Assembly (NCBI GenBank): GCA_944386985.1
Contig: CALXDD010000002.1
Location: 98,520 to 162,519, forward strand
Length of the DNA: 64,000 bases
From: an uncultured Oscillospiraceae bacterium
Lineage (GTDB): Bacteria; Bacillota; Clostridia; Oscillospirales; Oscillospiraceae
Reading direction: 5' to 3'
Below are positions 53,671 to 61,213 of this stretch, piece by piece; positions within the stretch are counted from its first letter, which is position 1; the number at the start of each line of letters is the position of its first letter. The position numbers and the translations under genes were made by a program. Under the pieces are notes generated by a model that worked only from the letters and a program-made list of their open reading frames with translations, searched no databases and had not been told where the DNA came from.

Positions 53671-54366
53671 TCAATCCAAAATCCGGCCGTCGGTGGAGAT
53701 GGTTACCACCTGCCAGGGAATAAACTTGCCGCTCTTCTGGAGAGCGGTCTTCACAGCCTGCTCAATGCCGCCGCAGCAGGGCACCTCCATCCGCACTACG
53801 GTGACGCTCTGAATGTCGTTGCTCGACAGGATCTCCGTCAGCTTCTCAGCGTAGTCCACACTGTCCAGTTTGGGACAGCCCACCAGAGTCACCTTGCCTT
53901 TGATGAAGTCCTCGTGGAAATTGCCATAGGCATAGGCGGTGCAGTCCGCCGCCACCAGCAGCTTTGCCCCTTTGAAATAGGGGGCTTTCACCGGGGCCAG
54001 CTTGATCTGTACCGGCCATTGGCGCAAGCGGCTGGGCTGGGGACTGGTCGGAGCGGCACAGGCCGTCTCCTCCCGCCGGATCTGCCGTGACTGGGTACCG
54101 GGGCAGCCGTAGGGGAGGGGGGCCGCCTTGGCCGCCTTATGGGCCTCCACCGCCGCCTCATCGTAGGCCGCGGCCTCCCGCTCCACAAAAGTGATGGCAC
54201 CGGTGGGACAGGTGGGGAGGCAATCTCCAAGTCCGTCACAGTAGTCGTCCCGCAGCAGTTTCGCCTTGCCGTTTACCATACCGATGGCACCCTCATGGCA
54301 GGCTTCCGCGCAGGCACCACAGCCGCTGCACTTCTCCTCGTCAATCTCAATCACTCTCCGAATCAT
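53671..54366 (-). CDS. 4Fe-4S ferredoxin-type electron donor of Hcp
   Basis: A 231-residue protein with two 4Fe-4S motifs in the first 60 residues (CSGCGACAEACHEGA and CDGLGDCLPTCPTGA) and a C-terminal domain with VPCCGGIEQAVKTAL. This arrangement is seen in proteins beside hcp in clostridia. The second cluster has slightly altered spacing. First gene of the hcp operon; the promoter is inferred to depend on the activator at 54464. Confidence 0.9.
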   Translation of the reverse strand: MIRRVIEIDEEKCSGCGACAEACHEGAIGMVNGKAKLLRDDYCDGLGDCLPTCPTGAITFVEREAAAYDEAAVEAHKAAKAAPLPYGCPGTQSRQIRREETACAAPTSPQPSRLRQWPVQIKLAPVKAPYFKGAKLLVAADCTAYAYGNFHEDFIKGKVTLVGCPKLDSVDYAEKLTEILSSNDIQSVTVVRMEVPCCGGIEQAVKTALQKSGKFIPWQVVTISTDGRILD

Positions 54367-54408
54367 CGCAAAACCTCCTGATATAGTATCTTGACGTCAT
54401 GGCCAGAG

Positions 54409-54414
54409 TATACT
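54409..54414 (-). promoter_or_regulatory. -10 element of the ferredoxin-hcp promoter
   Basis: TATACT on the - strand. The expected -35 position shows only CATACT, so the promoter is weak alone. The palindrome centre is about 40 bases upstream of the inferred start site, near the class II Crp/Fnr activation position. Confidence 0.6.
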
Positions 54415-54433
54415 AAAATCACGGCAGCGAGTA

Positions 54434-54449
54434 TGTTGTTATAACAACA
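54434..54449. promoter_or_regulatory. Perfect palindrome, likely Crp/Fnr-type operator
   Basis: TGTTGTTATAACAACA is a perfect 16-base inverted repeat. It lies between the divergent ferredoxin-hcp operon and the regulator gene, only 14 bases before the latter's ATG. It may activate hcp and repress its own regulator. Confidence 0.75.
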
Positions 54450-54463
54450 ATTCGGAGGATTTT

Positions 54464-55138
54464 ATGAATATTTCTTTTTTGTGTACCACGGCACTGTTCC
54501 GGGGCACCAGCCGGGAGGAGGCAGAAGCTATGCTGGGATGCATGGGAGCCTTTGCCAGGCAATACCGCCGCCAGGAGATGATCTATCGGGCAGGGGAGGA
54601 GGTACGCTGCCTGGGTGTAGTTCTCTCCGGCGGCGCCAACATTGAAGCGGACGACGTGTGGGGTAACCGGAGTATCTTGTCCCATGTGGCGGCGGGACAA
54701 ATTTTTGCTGAGACCTACGCCTGCATCCCGGGGCAGCCCCTTTTGGTCTCCGTAACCGCCACAGAGGAGACAGAGGTTCTATTTCTGAACACCGCCAAGC
54801 TGCTGCAGACCTGCACAAGTGCCTGCACCCACCATAGCCGCCTTATCCAAAATCTACTGCAGATTTCTGCCAGGAAAAATTTAGCTCTCTCCCAGCGGAT
54901 GCTCCACACCGCCCCCAAGACCATCCGCGGCCGCCTGCTGTCCTACTTCTCTCAGCAGGCCATGGAAGCGGGCGAATATCAGTTTTCTATTCCCTTCAAC
55001 CGCCAGCAGCTGGCGGACTATCTGGGAGTGGACCGCAGCGCTATGTCCAATGAACTGTCCAAAATGCATCAGGAAGGACTGATCCGATATCAGAAAAATG
55101 TCTTCGAACTGAAAAAGCCGCTGGAAGATGCGGAGTGA
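54464..55138 (+). CDS. Crp/Fnr family regulator (HcpR-like by context)
   Basis: A 224-residue regulator with an N-terminal cyclic-nucleotide-binding-like barrel (about 20-120) and a C-terminal winged helix with NRQQLADYLGVDRSAMSNELSKM. No Cys cluster typical of Fnr is seen. It is divergent from hcp, the usual place of HcpR-type regulators that sense nitrosative stress. TTCGGAGG precedes ATG 54464. Confidence 0.85.
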   Translation: MNISFLCTTALFRGTSREEAEAMLGCMGAFARQYRRQEMIYRAGEEVRCLGVVLSGGANIEADDVWGNRSILSHVAAGQIFAETYACIPGQPLLVSVTATEETEVLFLNTAKLLQTCTSACTHHSRLIQNLLQISARKNLALSQRMLHTAPKTIRGRLLSYFSQQAMEAGEYQFSIPFNRQQLADYLGVDRSAMSNELSKMHQEGLIRYQKNVFELKKPLEDAE

Positions 55139-55165
55139 TTCCCACTCCTTGGCGGCGGCATAGAA

Positions 55166-55203
55166 AAAGCCGCCTGGAAGGCCAATGGCCCCCAGGCGGC
55201 TTT
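55166..55203. terminator. Bidirectional terminator
   Basis: Perfect arms AAAGCCGCCTGG / CCAGGCGGCTTT between convergent genes. Confidence 0.85.
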
Positions 55204-55234
55204 GGTTTTGCTCACTGTGGATACTGCGTACCGT

Positions 55235-55831
55235 TCAGCGGTCGAAAGCTGGATTCATGTAGTAGACGTTTTTCTCGTCCAGCTTATCCTTGGCCAGCCG
55301 CAGCCCCTCACCGAAGCGCTGGAAATGAACAATCTCTCTGGCCCGCAAGAATTTAATGGCGTCGTTGACATCCGGGTCATCGCTCATCCGCAGGAGATTT
55401 TCATATGTGACCCGGGCCTTTTGTTCCGCAGCGAGATTCTCAGTGAGATCTGCGATTACGTCCCCCTTCACGCCGATACCTGCCGCATTCCAGGGGGCAC
55501 CGCTGGCGGCGGTGGGGTAGACGGCGGTGGTGTGGTCGATAAAATAAGGGGCAAAGCCCGCCTCCCGAATCTGTTCCTCGCTGAGATTCCTCGTCAGCTG
55601 GTGGACAATGGTACCAATCATCTCTAAATGGCCCAGTTCCTCGGTGCCGATATCGGTGAGGAGGCCTTTCAGTTCCGGGTAGGGCATGGAGTAGCGCTGG
55701 CTGAGATACCTCAGAGAGGCGCCCAATTCCCCATCTGGTCCACCGTACTGACTAATGATCAACGCCGCCAGTCTGGGATTTGTGTTTCGGATATTTACCG
55801 GGTACTGCAGCTTCTTCTCATAGACAAACAC
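55235..55831 (-). CDS. cotJC: Spore coat protein CotJC (manganese-catalase-like)
   Basis: A 198-residue ferritin-like protein of the spore coat. Metal ligands lie in GTEELGHLEMIG and REIVHFQRFGE; the opening FVYEKKLQYPVNI is typical of CotJC. It directly follows the CotJA-B gene with no gap. Mother-cell expression is expected. Confidence 0.94.
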   Translation of the reverse strand: MFVYEKKLQYPVNIRNTNPRLAALIISQYGGPDGELGASLRYLSQRYSMPYPELKGLLTDIGTEELGHLEMIGTIVHQLTRNLSEEQIREAGFAPYFIDHTTAVYPTAASGAPWNAAGIGVKGDVIADLTENLAAEQKARVTYENLLRMSDDPDVNDAIKFLRAREIVHFQRFGEGLRLAKDKLDEKNVYYMNPAFDR

Positions 55832-56281
55832 TTATTTCTTGCCTCCTTCCGCTTCCCAGGGCCACGGGTCCTGCAGCCAGCTGTAGCTTTCAGCCTCAGC
55901 GGCGGCTGTTTGCTGCAGAGGACCGTATTTGGCCTCATAGGCTGCCTTTCCCTGTCGGTAGAGGTCTACATATTTCTGATAGAGGGCAAAGGCCTCTTGG
56001 TCGTCCTGGTGGGTATCCAAATACAGTCCCAACTCCGCCACGGCAAAATCCATGGCCATCAGCTCGCACAGGGCTGGACGGGCGCAGCGGTAGCGGTTTT
56101 GCATCTCACGGAAGAAGGGGAGGTAGAGTCCGGGAAACAGCGTCCCTTTCTCCAGAGCATCCTCTTTTTCATAGATAGCAGGGTTCTTCTCCTGCATGGA
56201 AATATAGGGAAACACCATGGGCGCACAGGTTCCCGGCAGAGAGCCTTTCCCTGCGCCGCAGGCGGTGGTTTCGCTTTGCAA
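55832..56281 (-). CDS. Fused CotJA-CotJB spore coat protein
   Basis: A 149-residue protein that combines two usually separate coat proteins. Residues about 20-62 resemble CotJA (PMVFPYI...DALEKGTLFPGLYLPF), and about 63-149 resemble CotJB (MDFAVAELGLYLDTHQDD, YGPLQQ, and the terminal WLQDPWPWE). In other spore-formers these are neighbouring genes of about 80-90 codons. The TTG start at 56281 follows GGAGG. The chain is followed immediately by cotJC. Confidence 0.85.
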   Translation of the reverse strand: MQSETTACGAGKGSLPGTCAPMVFPYISMQEKNPAIYEKEDALEKGTLFPGLYLPFFREMQNRYRCARPALCELMAMDFAVAELGLYLDTHQDDQEAFALYQKYVDLYRQGKAAYEAKYGPLQQTAAAEAESYSWLQDPWPWEAEGGKK

Positions 56282-56405
56282 TTTGATTCCTCCAGTCTGT
56301 GGTAGGGTAGGGGTAGGGGAGACCCCCTGGGATATCCTATGCCTAAGCGTTTTTAACGGTGCCCACTATTTCATTTTGCTGATGATTGTGTTAGAATGAT
56401 TTCAG

Positions 56406-56439
56406 CACCACCCTCATAAGGTTGTTGAGGGGTGTTTTT
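56406..56439 (+). other. Hairpin and U-run holding the cwlD ribosome binding site
   Basis: CACCACCCTCA and TGAGGGGTG form an imperfect stem, followed by TTTTT and the GTG start. The GAGGGG ribosome binding site lies in the 3' arm, so it could be sequestered or act as an attenuator. Confidence 0.5.
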
Positions 56440-57183
56440 GTGTTTTGTATCATTACAAAGCGTCATGTAGCCATGCTGCTTGGACTGATGTTATTCGTCA
56501 TCCTGTTTTCCTCCATTCTTTGGAATGGTGCTGTCCAGCCGGCTTTCCAGCAGCAGTCCGCCAGTTCCAGGCCCAGTGTCGTCATCATCGATCCGGGCCA
56601 CGGAGGTGAAGATGGCGGCGCGGTGGCGGCAGACGGTACGGTGGAGAGTGGGATCAATCTCTCCATTGCGCTGAAGGTAGAGGAGCTGCTGTTTCTTATG
56701 GGCCAGGAGACGGAAATGACCAGGCGGGAAGATATCTCCATCTATTCCCAAGGGGCGGAGACCCTGCGGGAAAAGAAAGTGTCGGATCTCCACAATCGGG
56801 TGGATCTGGTCAATGGCATGGGGGAGGGTACCGTTCTCCTTTCCATCCATCAGAACAGTCTTCCCCAAGCCAAAAGCGTCCATGGCGCTCAGGTTTTCTA
56901 TAACGATTTTCCAGCAGCGGAGACCCTGGCGGCCTCCATCCAGCAGTCGCTGAATCAGAGCGCAAATCAGGGCGGAGAAAAGGCATACAAATCCGTTGAT
57001 TCCTCTGTCTATTTGATGGCCCATATCCATTGCCCGGGCGTCTTGGTGGAGTGCGGCTTTTTGTCCAACATGGAGGAGTCTGCACTGCTGCAGACAGAGG
57101 AATATCAAAGAAAACTGGCGCTGTCGGTGACCGCCGGATATCTGGCGGGAAGCGCGGCGCTGTATGAGGAAGGAACTGCATGA
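56440..57183 (+). CDS. cwlD: N-acetylmuramoyl-L-alanine amidase CwlD
   Basis: A 247-residue amidase that forms muramic-delta-lactam in spore cortex together with PdaA. An N-terminal membrane helix (about 12-32) anchors it. The Amidase_3 zinc residues are His in IDPGHGGEDGG, Glu in VESGINLS, His in SIHQNS and a late catalytic Glu in GVLVECGFLSN. GTG 56440 is chosen on ribosome-binding-site spacing. It overlaps radA by four bases. Confidence 0.9.
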   Translation: MFCIITKRHVAMLLGLMLFVILFSSILWNGAVQPAFQQQSASSRPSVVIIDPGHGGEDGGAVAADGTVESGINLSIALKVEELLFLMGQETEMTRREDISIYSQGAETLREKKVSDLHNRVDLVNGMGEGTVLLSIHQNSLPQAKSVHGAQVFYNDFPAAETLAASIQQSLNQSANQGGEKAYKSVDSSVYLMAHIHCPGVLVECGFLSNMEESALLQTEEYQRKLALSVTAGYLAGSAALYEEGTA

Positions 57184-58556
57184 AGACGAAGACTGTGTTT
57201 TACTGCACGGAGTGTGGAAATGAAACGCCGAAATGGGCAGGGAAGTGCCCCGCCTGCGGCGCATGGAATACCATTGTAGAGCAGCCCTCCGCTCTAAAGG
57301 CCAAGTCCGGCAGCAGCCGCAGCAGTGCCAATGGTGGGTATTCTCCTGTAAAGGCAGTACGCCTTTCAGAAATTGAGGGACAACAGGAGATCCGGTTTTC
57401 TACCGGAATGAAGGAACTGGATCGTGTGTTGGGCGGAGGCGCCGTAAAGGGCTCTCTGGTGCTGGTAGGCGGTGCGCCGGGTATCGGAAAAAGTACGCTG
57501 ATGCTGCAGATCTGCCATACCCTGTGCAGCGCTTCCAAGGTGCTGTACGTCTCCGGAGAGGAGTCAGTAGGGCAGCTAAAGCTGCGGGCCCAGCGGCTGA
57601 AGGTGACAGGGGAGGAGCTTTATATTCTGGCGGAGACAGCGCTGGAGGATGTGCTGGAATCCGTACGTCGGGAAGCGCCGGACGTTCTGATCATCGATTC
57701 CATCCAGACTCTGTACAATCCCAATCTGGATACTCCGCCGGGGAGCATCGGACAAGTTAAGGACTGCACTTTGGCACTGATGGATCTGGCCAAGCGGCAG
57801 GGAGTGACTGTCTTTGTGATCGGCCATGTGAACAAAGAGGGTTCCATCGCAGGGCCAAAGGTTCTGGAGCACATGGTGGACTGTGTACTATATTTTGAAG
57901 GCGACCAACACAATACCTACCGAATTCTTCGAGCTGCAAAAAATCGATTTGGTGCTACCAATGAGATCGGCGTCTTTGAAATGCAGAATGATGGCCTTTA
58001 TGAGGTGGAAAACCCCTCTAAAATGCTGCTGTCAGGGCGTCCAGAGGGTGCCAGCGGCACCTGTGTGACCTGTGTCATGGAGGGCGCCCGGCCAGTGCTT
58101 GCGGAGATCCAGGCGCTGATCGCACCCACCAGCTTTTCTGCGCCCCGACGGACCAGCAATGGATTTGACTTCAACCGGGCGGCTATGCTGATGGCGGTAC
58201 TGGAGAAGCGAGCGGGACTGCGACTGTCCAACTGCGATGCTTATATGAATATCATCGGGGGACTGACTCTGGACGAACCTGCCGCTGACCTGGCAGCCAT
58301 TTTGGCCTTGGCGTCCAGCTATTTGGACAAGCCGATAGCGAGCGACCTGGCTGCCATCGGTGAGGTTGGGCTGACCGGAGAACTGCGGGCAGTGAACCAT
58401 CTGGAGCAGCGTTTGTCGGAAGTTCGCCGACTGGGATTTACCAAGTGTGTAATTCCCAAACGCCGCAGCGGAAAACTGGAACCTGGCGACGGCCTGACGC
58501 TGATCCAGGCCGATCACATTGGTGAAGCCATCCGCGCGGTGCTGGGCAAAACTTGA
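57180..58556 (+). CDS. radA: DNA repair protein RadA
   Basis: A 458-residue RecA-like helicase for recombination intermediates. The zinc finger reads CTECGNETPKWAGKCPACG (residues 9-27), Walker A is GGAPGIGKSTLML, the KNRFG motif is present and the C-terminal Lon-like domain contains GLTGELRAVNHLEQRL. Start ATG 57180 overlaps cwlD. The mobile element begins 75 bases after its stop. Confidence 0.97.
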   Translation: MKTKTVFYCTECGNETPKWAGKCPACGAWNTIVEQPSALKAKSGSSRSSANGGYSPVKAVRLSEIEGQQEIRFSTGMKELDRVLGGGAVKGSLVLVGGAPGIGKSTLMLQICHTLCSASKVLYVSGEESVGQLKLRAQRLKVTGEELYILAETALEDVLESVRREAPDVLIIDSIQTLYNPNLDTPPGSIGQVKDCTLALMDLAKRQGVTVFVIGHVNKEGSIAGPKVLEHMVDCVLYFEGDQHNTYRILRAAKNRFGATNEIGVFEMQNDGLYEVENPSKMLLSGRPEGASGTCVTCVMEGARPVLAEIQALIAPTSFSAPRRTSNGFDFNRAAMLMAVLEKRAGLRLSNCDAYMNIIGGLTLDEPAADLAAILALASSYLDKPIASDLAAIGEVGLTGELRAVNHLEQRLSEVRRLGFTKCVIPKRRSGKLEPGDGLTLIQADHIGEAIRAVLGKT

Positions 58557-58631
58557 CACTGCCGGATCGAGCTTGAGCGTATGCCGGTCAAGTCGCTGAA
58601 GGGGAAGAAGTGATTTTTTCATACGCGCTTA

Positions 58632-58661
58632 ATTGAACAAAATATTGTAGTTTTGTTCAGT
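58632..58661. repeat. Recombination-site-like repeat A (left end of element)
   Basis: ATTGAACAAAA (58632-58642), an eight-base centre TATTGTAG and TTTTGTTCAGT (58651-58661). Arms of 11 bases in inverted orientation resemble a tyrosine-recombinase core site. Copies B and C are at 61259 and 61342. Confidence 0.65.
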
Positions 58662-58683
58662 CGTCCGGCAGGGATTTGGGCAT

Positions 58684-58773
58684 AAAAAAACCGCCCAGCT
58701 CGGACCCTGGTACACGACAGGGGGGTTACGGAAACCCGCTGGGCGGCAGTGTGGCTTTCGCCATCACCTGGCA
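58684..58773 (-). ncRNA. Candidate small RNA of about 90 nt
   Basis: A - strand promoter (58780-58808) would start transcription near 58773. The RNA begins with a hairpin carrying a GAAA tetraloop (TGGC-GAAA-GCCA), then two short hairpins (GGGTT...AACCC and CCCTG...CAGGG) enclosed by the nine-base outer stem CCGCCCAGC / GCTGGGCGG, which is followed by seven T and so doubles as terminator. No Rfam class was recognised. It would be antisense to the leader of rep if the element were circular. Confidence 0.7.
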
Positions 58774-58779
58774 CTATCG

Positions 58780-58808
58780 AGTATAGAATATTTGTTCCCC
58801 TTTGTCAA
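58780..58808 (-). promoter_or_regulatory. Consensus promoter of the small RNA
   Basis: On the - strand, TTGACA (58803-58808), exactly 17 bp, and TATACT (58780-58785). Confidence 0.85.
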
Positions 58809-58845
58809 GGTGGAATTTTGCGGCCTTATGCCGCTTGCCTACTTT

Positions 58846-58927
58846 TACCACCGGGCTCGGGCGGGGTCAAGGCCGCCGCCTGTGGCGGCGCTCGCTTTGG
58901 CCTTGACGCTGCCCGGGAACGGTGGTA
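58846..58927. repeat. Large imperfect inverted repeat
   Basis: TACCACCG and GGTCAAGGCC on the left pair with GGCCTTGAC and CGGTGGTA on the right, around a CCGCC/GGCGG inner stem: an 82-base cruciform-capable structure. It could be a replication origin hairpin or a transcript attenuator. Confidence 0.6.
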
Positions 58928-59460
58928 GAGCCTCCGATAGAAGGACAGGCCATCAGCGACGGAGCGCGCCGAGGCCCAGAGCCCCCCACACGGCGCGCGG
59001 GCCCCCGCCCGGACACCAGACCCGGACACGGGGGCCGAGCGCGCCCGAGGGGGGGACCCGCAGGCCGACCGACCCCCGCAAGGGAGGCCCTGGACGCGCG
59101 CCACCAGGCGGCGGCCAGAGCGGGGGGGGCGGCAGAGACCACCGACACCCACCAGGCGGCGCGCGACCAGACCGGGCGAGGGGGGCGGCGACGAGCCCGG
59201 CGGCCCCACGGGCCGACGGCAAGGGGCCCGCAGGCCCCGCAGCCCGCGCAAAACCCACCAGGCCACCGCCCAGCGCCAGACAACCGGCGCGGGGCGAATT
59301 CCAATGGAGCCGCCTTCTTCTTTGGGTGGGAAGGGATGCACCGGGCAGGGGGGACCAGCCACCGAGCGAGGGCCCGGGGAGCCGCCCGAGTAGGGCGGGG
59401 GGCCCCGGGGGGGAGCTCACCCACTGTCGAGGGCCGGAGATACCAACTCACAGATTCGCT
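58928..59460. other. Very GC-rich block without a trustworthy gene
   Basis: About 530 bases, visibly richer in G+C than everything around it, with runs of G and C. Several frames on both strands are open only because stop codons are rare. The conceptual products are Arg/Pro/Gly/Ala-rich with no motif, and no ribosome binding site favours any of them. I therefore call no CDS. From 59461 to 59639 the sequence returns to normal composition and holds a hairpin (CCTCTCCGC / GCGGAGAGG) near 59515-59537. Confidence 0.6.
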
Positions 59461-59639
59461 GAAATATTCGTTCGATAATCACAGAAAAACTGTGAGCCGT
59501 CATCATCTGGCGCTCCCCTCTCCGCTGGCGGAGAGGGGCGGGGGGGAGTGGTGGTCTCCAGGCTGTCGCCATGGCGGTTTGCCGGTGGGGTGGGCTGCAC
59601 CATCTATACTTGATATAGGGACGTTATTCCGTCACCAGC

Positions 59640-60521
59640 ATGAGGCAAGAGGGCATCATGTTTACCGGCAGGGTCAAGTCCCACCGGTGCGGAATCACGG
59701 AGATTCTATGCGCCTCCAGGGCTGTCTTTCGGCAGCCTGGTTGGGAGGAGCGGGGGAAGAAACGGCGGCTGCCGTGTCCGCAGTCTCAGGACACGGAGTG
59801 GCAGGAGCTCAGTGTATGGGACTTGGAGCGGATCGAACAGGAGGAGCAGCGTAAGGCTGCTGACAGCCTCAGCCGGTCCATGAGGCGGGCCCGGACCAGC
59901 GTCCGGGACTATGCCTTTAACACCCCCATGCGCTGGTTCATCACCCTTACCCTGGATAAGGCCACGGTGGATCGCTACGACGGCGAGGCCGTGGTCAAGA
60001 AGCTGTCCACCTGGCTGGACAATCAGGTCAGACGGCGGGGGCTGGCTTACGTCCTTGTTCCCGAGCGGCACAAGGACGGGGCCATCCACTTCCATGGCCT
60101 CATCAACGACGCCGTGGACGTGGTGAACAGCGGCACCCTGGTGCCTCCCGGCGGGGGCAAGCCCAGACGGCCCAGGTCCCGGCGGCAGCGGGACGAGTGG
60201 ATCGCCCAGGGCGGTCACGTCGTCTACAATCTCCCCGGCTGGCGGTTCGGGTTCACCACCGCCATGGAGCTGTATGGGGACTATGCCGCCGCCGTGGGAT
60301 ACATCTGCAAGTACATCGGCAAGGACCCCCAGAAGGTGGGGGGCCGGTGGTACTACTCCGGCGGCAAGCTGGGGCGGCCTGACGTGGAGTACCTCAACCT
60401 CAACGTGGAGGACCTGGAGGCCGCCGGGGCCTTTTCCTGGACCGCTGAGACGCTGGCCGGGGTCCGTTTCGCCTCCGCAATTTTTGGGCCGGATGGTCAG
60501 TTTACAAAATCTGGAAAGTAG
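59640..60521 (+). CDS. HUH-type rolling-circle replication initiator
   Basis: A 293-residue protein with the three Rep motifs in order: motif I FITLTL (100-105), the HUH motif HFHG (150-153) after VPERHKDGAI, and the catalytic-tyrosine motif YICKYIGK (221-228) with Tyr 221 and Tyr 225. A charged helical region (60-90) precedes them. Such enzymes nick one strand and start rolling-circle replication of plasmids and ssDNA phages. ATG 59640 or 59658 are possible starts; neither has a strong ribosome binding site. A hairpin separates it from the recombinase gene. Confidence 0.82.
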   Translation: MRQEGIMFTGRVKSHRCGITEILCASRAVFRQPGWEERGKKRRLPCPQSQDTEWQELSVWDLERIEQEEQRKAADSLSRSMRRARTSVRDYAFNTPMRWFITLTLDKATVDRYDGEAVVKKLSTWLDNQVRRRGLAYVLVPERHKDGAIHFHGLINDAVDVVNSGTLVPPGGGKPRRPRSRRQRDEWIAQGGHVVYNLPGWRFGFTTAMELYGDYAAAVGYICKYIGKDPQKVGGRWYYSGGKLGRPDVEYLNLNVEDLEAAGAFSWTAETLAGVRFASAIFGPDGQFTKSGK

Positions 60522-60530
60522 CCTCACGCC

Positions 60531-60567
60531 GAAAACCTCCGGGCCCCAAGGGCTGCCGGGGGTTTTC
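60531..60567 (+). terminator. Hairpin between rep and the recombinase
   Basis: GAAAACCTCCGG / CCGGGGGTTTTC with one mismatch; a weak terminator or mRNA stem. Confidence 0.5.
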
Positions 60568-60611
60568 CGGTTGGAATGGCTGGCAAAAAGTTCTGAAAAG
60601 GCGGGAATTTT

Positions 60612-61139
60612 ATGACGACTGAGTACCTTCTGAATAGGGAGGTGGAGCACGTTCTGGCCGCTCTCACGCCGTCAAATCGGTTGGTGGTTCGGGTCAGTTT
60701 ACACACCGGCCTCCGGGTCTCCGATGTGCTGGCCCTGCGGACAGAACAGCTCAAGCCCAGCTTCTGGGTCAAGGAGAGCAAGACCGGCAAGGCCAAGCGG
60801 GTGGGCCTTCCGGCGGAGCTGCTGGCGGACATCCGCAAACAGGCCGGGAAGGTCTGGGCCTTCCCAGGCCGCAGCGGCGACAAGCCCAGGACCCGGCAGG
60901 CTGTATGGAAGGACGTGAAGAGGGCAGCCAGGTTGTTCCGGCTGCCGCAGAACGTGGGCACCCACAGCTTCCGCAAAGTCTACGCCGTGCGGCTGCGGGA
61001 GAGGTACGGGGACCTGTCCAAGGTCCAGGCAGCCTTGAACCACGACAACTACGCCGTCACGGCGGTGTATGCCATGGCGGACGTGCTCCTGGAGGAGCGC
61101 CGCAGCCACCACTACCGGCGACGGTCAACTCGGAGTTGA
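60612..61139 (+). CDS. Short tyrosine recombinase (integrase)
   Basis: A 175-residue protein consisting almost only of the catalytic domain. Active-site residues: Arg 35 (HTGLRVSD), a lysine in the KTGKAKR hairpin (57-62), His 118 and Arg 121 (THSFRK), His 144 (LNHDNY) and Tyr 153, nine residues after His 144 as in XerD. The N-terminal SAM-like DNA-binding domain is missing, which is rare among active integrases. It follows rep in the same direction and presumably recombines the flanking repeats, alone or with a host Xer protein. Confidence 0.85.
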   Translation: MTTEYLLNREVEHVLAALTPSNRLVVRVSLHTGLRVSDVLALRTEQLKPSFWVKESKTGKAKRVGLPAELLADIRKQAGKVWAFPGRSGDKPRTRQAVWKDVKRAARLFRLPQNVGTHSFRKVYAVRLRERYGDLSKVQAALNHDNYAVTAVYAMADVLLEERRSHHYRRRSTRS

Positions 61140-61164
61140 CAGCCGCTGACGCTTCGGGTATAAT
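61136..61164 (+). promoter_or_regulatory. Perfect consensus promoter at the right end of the element
   Basis: TTGACA (61136-61141), exactly 17 bp, and TATAAT (61159-61164), overlapping the recombinase stop codon and pointing out of the element. A hairpin AGCCCTCC / GGAGGGCT (61171-61197) follows. Confidence 0.88.
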
Positions 61165-61213
61165 GAAATCAGCCCTCCGCATCAATTCGGGAGGGCTGGA
61201 AAGGAGCGTAGGA

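Noticed and set aside
58684-58773. Small RNA as SRP RNA or 6S RNA
   Set aside because: The SRP GGAA-type helix 8 loop and the 6S central bubble are not seen.
58792-59854. Several long open frames in the GC-rich block on both strands
   Set aside because: Stop codons are simply rare there. Products are Arg/Pro/Gly/Ala-rich, overlap each other, and have no motif or ribosome binding site.
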